From Thalassotalea litorea (GTDB taxonomy: Bacteria > Pseudomonadota > Gammaproteobacteria > Enterobacterales > Alteromonadaceae), in contig NZ_VCBC01000008.1 of NCBI RefSeq assembly GCF_005843925.1, positions 62,001 to 126,000 on the forward strand: DNA of 64,000 bases, read 5' to 3'. The notes below the pieces were generated by a model that saw only the letters and a program-made list of their open reading frames with translations, was not told where the DNA came from and did no database searches. A program made the position numbers and the translations under genes. This document shows positions 62,148 through 64,000 of the stretch, one piece after another (the stretch's first letter is position 1; each line of letters begins with the position of its first letter).

Positions 62148-62492
62148 TTACCCTGCAGGTAAAAATATCCAACCCAAAATCAGATTGATCACGGTGATAA
62201 TTAATGACGCGACAAGGGTGGTACCCAAGTCCTCAATTTCAAAGTCATCGAGGATTTGATCGGTTATCCAGAGCAAAAACGCATTTAAGACAAAGACGAA
62301 TAAGCCAAAGGTGATGATAATCAATGGCATGGAAATAATCACCAGTAACCAGTACAGCAGAATATCGGCAATGCTATATACAATGGCGACAACCACGGCA
62401 GTCCAGAAGCTTTTTAGATGAATGCCAGACATCATTTTGGAAACTAAAAAAATAGATATACTCAGCAGTAAGATATTGGTTATGATGCCCAT
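62148..62492 (-). CDS. YvlD-like membrane protein (phage holin family 4-2 domain)
   Basis: A 114-residue protein with four membrane helices: residues 2-18 (ILLLSISIFLVSKMM), 28-50 (WTAVVVAIVYSIADILLYW), 52-75 (IISMPLIIITFGLFVFVLNA) and 92-112 (LVASLIITVINLILGWIF). The pattern matches the widespread YvlD/DUF360-type family, which is not a true phage holin. Function unknown, perhaps envelope stress. It stands alone. Confidence 0.83.
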   Translation of the reverse strand: MGIITNILLLSISIFLVSKMMSGIHLKSFWTAVVVAIVYSIADILLYWLLVIISMPLIIITFGLFVFVLNAFLLWITDQILDDFEIEDLGTTLVASLIITVINLILGWIFLPAG

Positions 62493-62552
62493 CTCAAATC
62501 CTTCTCAATAACGATCCCCGGTATTTCCATGTGAGGGGACAGGAATACGTCC

Positions 62553-63473
62553 ATGTGGTTTAAAAATTTATATATTTTTGCATTTACGCGTCCGTTTACC
62601 ATAAACGAAGACGAGCTTGAAAGCCAACTTCAGGAAAATCAGTTTACCCCCTGTGGTAAAACCGAAATGTCTCATTTTGGCTGGAGTAATGCACTTGGTA
62701 AACACGGTCAGCGCTTGTTGCACCATGCGAACGGCTGTTATTTATTGTCAGCTCGCAAAGAAGAAAAAATTCTGCCGGCTTCGGTTGTGAAAGAAGCGCT
62801 TGATGAGAAAGTGGATCAAATTGAACAAGAGCATTCCCGTAAAGCAACCAAGAAAGAAAAAGAGCAGTTTAAAGAAGATATTACCTTTGAACTATTGCCG
62901 CGGGCATTTTCGCGCATCAGTGATACGCAAGGTTACATTTGTCCCGATAAAAATATCATTGTAATTAATACTTCTTCACGCGGCAAAGCCGAAGATTTTC
63001 TGGCATTGTTGCGAAAATCACTGGGGACGTTACCAGTGACTTCTTTTGCGCCTGAAACCGGGGCCGAAACAATCATGACCAGCTGGTTGTTAGAGCAAAC
63101 TTTACCAGAACAATTCCTGATTGGCTTTGAAGGGGAATTAAAAGCTCTGGGTGAAGATGCGGCGGTACTTCGTTGTAAGAATCAGGATTTATTGTCCGAT
63201 GAAATTCTTGCCCATTTAAATACCGACAAACAAGTGGTGAAAATCGCCTTTGATTGGGACCAAACGCTATCTTGTGTGCTGGCCGAAGATTTAAGTGTAA
63301 AACGAGTGAAGTTTTTTGATGTGATCCATGAACAAAATGCAGACATTCAAAGTGATGATATTCTCGTTAAAATCGATGCCGACTTTACCTTGATGACCGG
63401 CGAGCTTAATCGTTTTATTGATGATTTGCTGGCCCAGTTTGGTTTGAAAACGGATAGTTATCTCGAAGAGTAG
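62553..63473 (+). CDS. rdgC: Recombination-associated protein RdgC
   Basis: A 306-residue protein of full family length, opening MWFKNLYIFAFTRPF, with EMSHFGWSNALGKHGQRLLH near 36, TKKEKEQFKEDITFELLPRAFSR near 100 and LVKIDADFTLMTGELNRFID near the C-terminus, all RdgC hallmarks. RdgC forms a ring around DNA and limits RecA action; it acts as a nucleoid-associated protein. No replication-restart gene lies next to it here. Confidence 0.95.
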   Translation: MWFKNLYIFAFTRPFTINEDELESQLQENQFTPCGKTEMSHFGWSNALGKHGQRLLHHANGCYLLSARKEEKILPASVVKEALDEKVDQIEQEHSRKATKKEKEQFKEDITFELLPRAFSRISDTQGYICPDKNIIVINTSSRGKAEDFLALLRKSLGTLPVTSFAPETGAETIMTSWLLEQTLPEQFLIGFEGELKALGEDAAVLRCKNQDLLSDEILAHLNTDKQVVKIAFDWDQTLSCVLAEDLSVKRVKFFDVIHEQNADIQSDDILVKIDADFTLMTGELNRFIDDLLAQFGLKTDSYLEE

Positions 63474-63500
63474 AGCCAACACAAGAAACAAAAATTATTC

Positions 63501-63540
63501 TTGTGAGAGCTCTATATTGAAAAAGGTACGTATCTCACAA
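63501..63540. repeat. Inverted repeat after rdgC
   Basis: TTGTGAGA at 63501 and TCTCACAA at 63533 are exact complements separated by 24 bases. It could form a hairpin at the end of the rdgC mRNA, but no T-run follows. Confidence 0.5.
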
Positions 63541-63705
63541 GCGATACTCCAAGCACATGAATTGGAGATTCATTTCGGGTACGCGATAAACCTTATCGCT
63601 TCGGGTTAAAGCGGCTGTCAACCTGAAGGGCGCTGTTTGCCCATACCCGGAACAAAATCTTGATTTTGTGTACTCGAAGCCAATGCCTTTTATTGGCGTA
63701 CTCAC
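63541..63705. repeat. Multi-hairpin intergenic element
   Basis: A string of short perfect inverted repeats: ATGAAT/ATTCAT (63557-63573), GCGATAA/TTATCGC (63583-63599), GGGC/GCCC (63628-63642), ACAAAATC/GATTTTGT (63652-63669) and GCCAAT/ATTGGC (63679-63697). TTCGGGT and GTACTC words recur between them. The minus-strand open frame crossing it translates the element and is not a credible gene. It looks like an interspersed structured repeat, though only this copy is in the window. Confidence 0.6.
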
Positions 63706-63793
63706 AACCTTATGTACTAACAATGTTAATGTGCTTTTCGTGCTGATATACTACTGTTCTGATTGGTAAATTCATGCATTTTTGTTGATTCAA

Positions 63794-64000
63794 ATGGCGC
63801 AGTTAATCCATATTTTACTCCCCTCATTTTTGCGACGCGTAATGCGCGCTTATGAAGCCAAAGCGATCATCCGTGATAGTGGCGCAGATCTTAGCCGTAT
63901 TGGCCGCTCGCGCAACTGGCGGCTTTCCGCGAATCGTGAACAATTAACGGCCTTGATTCATGAATTAGAGCAAACCGACGAGCCAAGCTGGCGCTGGGTG
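63794..64000 (+). CDS. Start of an unknown gene (partial)
   Basis: The frame from the ATG at 63794 is open to the right edge: 69 residues, beginning MAQLIHILLPSFLRRVMRAY with GADLSRIGRSRNWRLS in the middle and several Trp and Arg residues. There is no signal peptide. I do not recognise the family from this fragment; the missing C-terminal part would decide. Confidence 0.55.
   Translation, partial: MAQLIHILLPSFLRRVMRAYEAKAIIRDSGADLSRIGRSRNWRLSANREQLTALIHELEQTDEPSWRWV

Noticed and set aside
62148..62492. Prophage remnant suggested by a holin-family hit
   Set aside because: The four-helix protein belongs to the YvlD-like group that is widespread outside phages, and no other phage gene is present.
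63535..63723. 62-residue minus-strand frame after rdgC
   Set aside because: Coincides with the multi-hairpin element and translates it; no ribosome-binding site.

Overview
The window comes from the chromosome of a Gram-negative marine-type gammaproteobacterium. The best guess is Alteromonadales, in or near Colwelliaceae; this is inferred from the gene set and was not tested by a search. Supporting signs are the miaB-ybeZ-ybeY-corC-lnt block close to a tRNA-Leu(UAG) and a UbiF-type hydroxylase, phoBR, rdgC, outer-membrane porin and capsule genes, and moderately AT-rich DNA. I see no insertion sequence, prophage or CRISPR array.

Layout. (1) 1-14092, plus strand: the distal part of a capsule/exopolysaccharide locus, visibly more AT-rich than what follows. 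It holds the end of a flippase, a pyruvyltransferase, three GT4 glycosyltransferases, a candidate polymerase, an acetyltransferase, a WbpV/PGT/WbpM-like trio (first sugar probably QuiNAc or FucNAc), Wzi, UDP-glucose dehydrogenase and a UDP-glucuronate-type epimerase, closed by a strong terminator. (2) 14347-25157, plus strand: an envelope-machine cluster with an SH3 protein, a small outer-membrane barrel, TPR proteins and lipoproteins, one ExbB/TolQ, two ExbD/TolR and an AgmX/PglI-type TonB-like protein. This looks like a proton-driven trans-envelope device related in plan to the Glt/Agl gliding machinery, and it is the most interesting system here. (3) 25200-39060: mixed small operons (HupE/PpiC, CDGSH-glutamate synthase fusion, two SDRs, an FG-GAP protein, Atl, several small envelope proteins, DCC/DUF3429), bracketed by two inverted clusters of a structured 67-bp repeat. 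(4) 39068-45337: a GT2 synthase, IbpA with a heat-shock promoter and a possible RNA thermometer, DUF924, Tpx, an amidohydrolase and a GNAT. (5) 45492-54151: the lnt-corC-ybeY-ybeZ-miaB operon, a UbiF-like gene and tRNA-Leu. (6) 54311-64000: an M49-like peptidase, a GcvR-like ACT protein, a Pho regulon block (pstS, porin and phoBR, each with a Pho box), a nonsense-interrupted ExbD-like lipoprotein, a YvlD-like membrane protein, rdgC and the start of one further gene.

How the parts connect: blocks 1 and 2 both serve the cell surface, block 5 supports lipoprotein maturation (Lnt) and RNA/ribosome quality control, and block 6 is the phosphate-starvation response. Several operon ends carry clear intrinsic terminators. 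Three unrelated repeat types (the 67-bp cloverleaf element, a GGGGTCAGAGT palindrome with compensatory changes, and a multi-hairpin element near 63.6 kb) occupy intergenic space.
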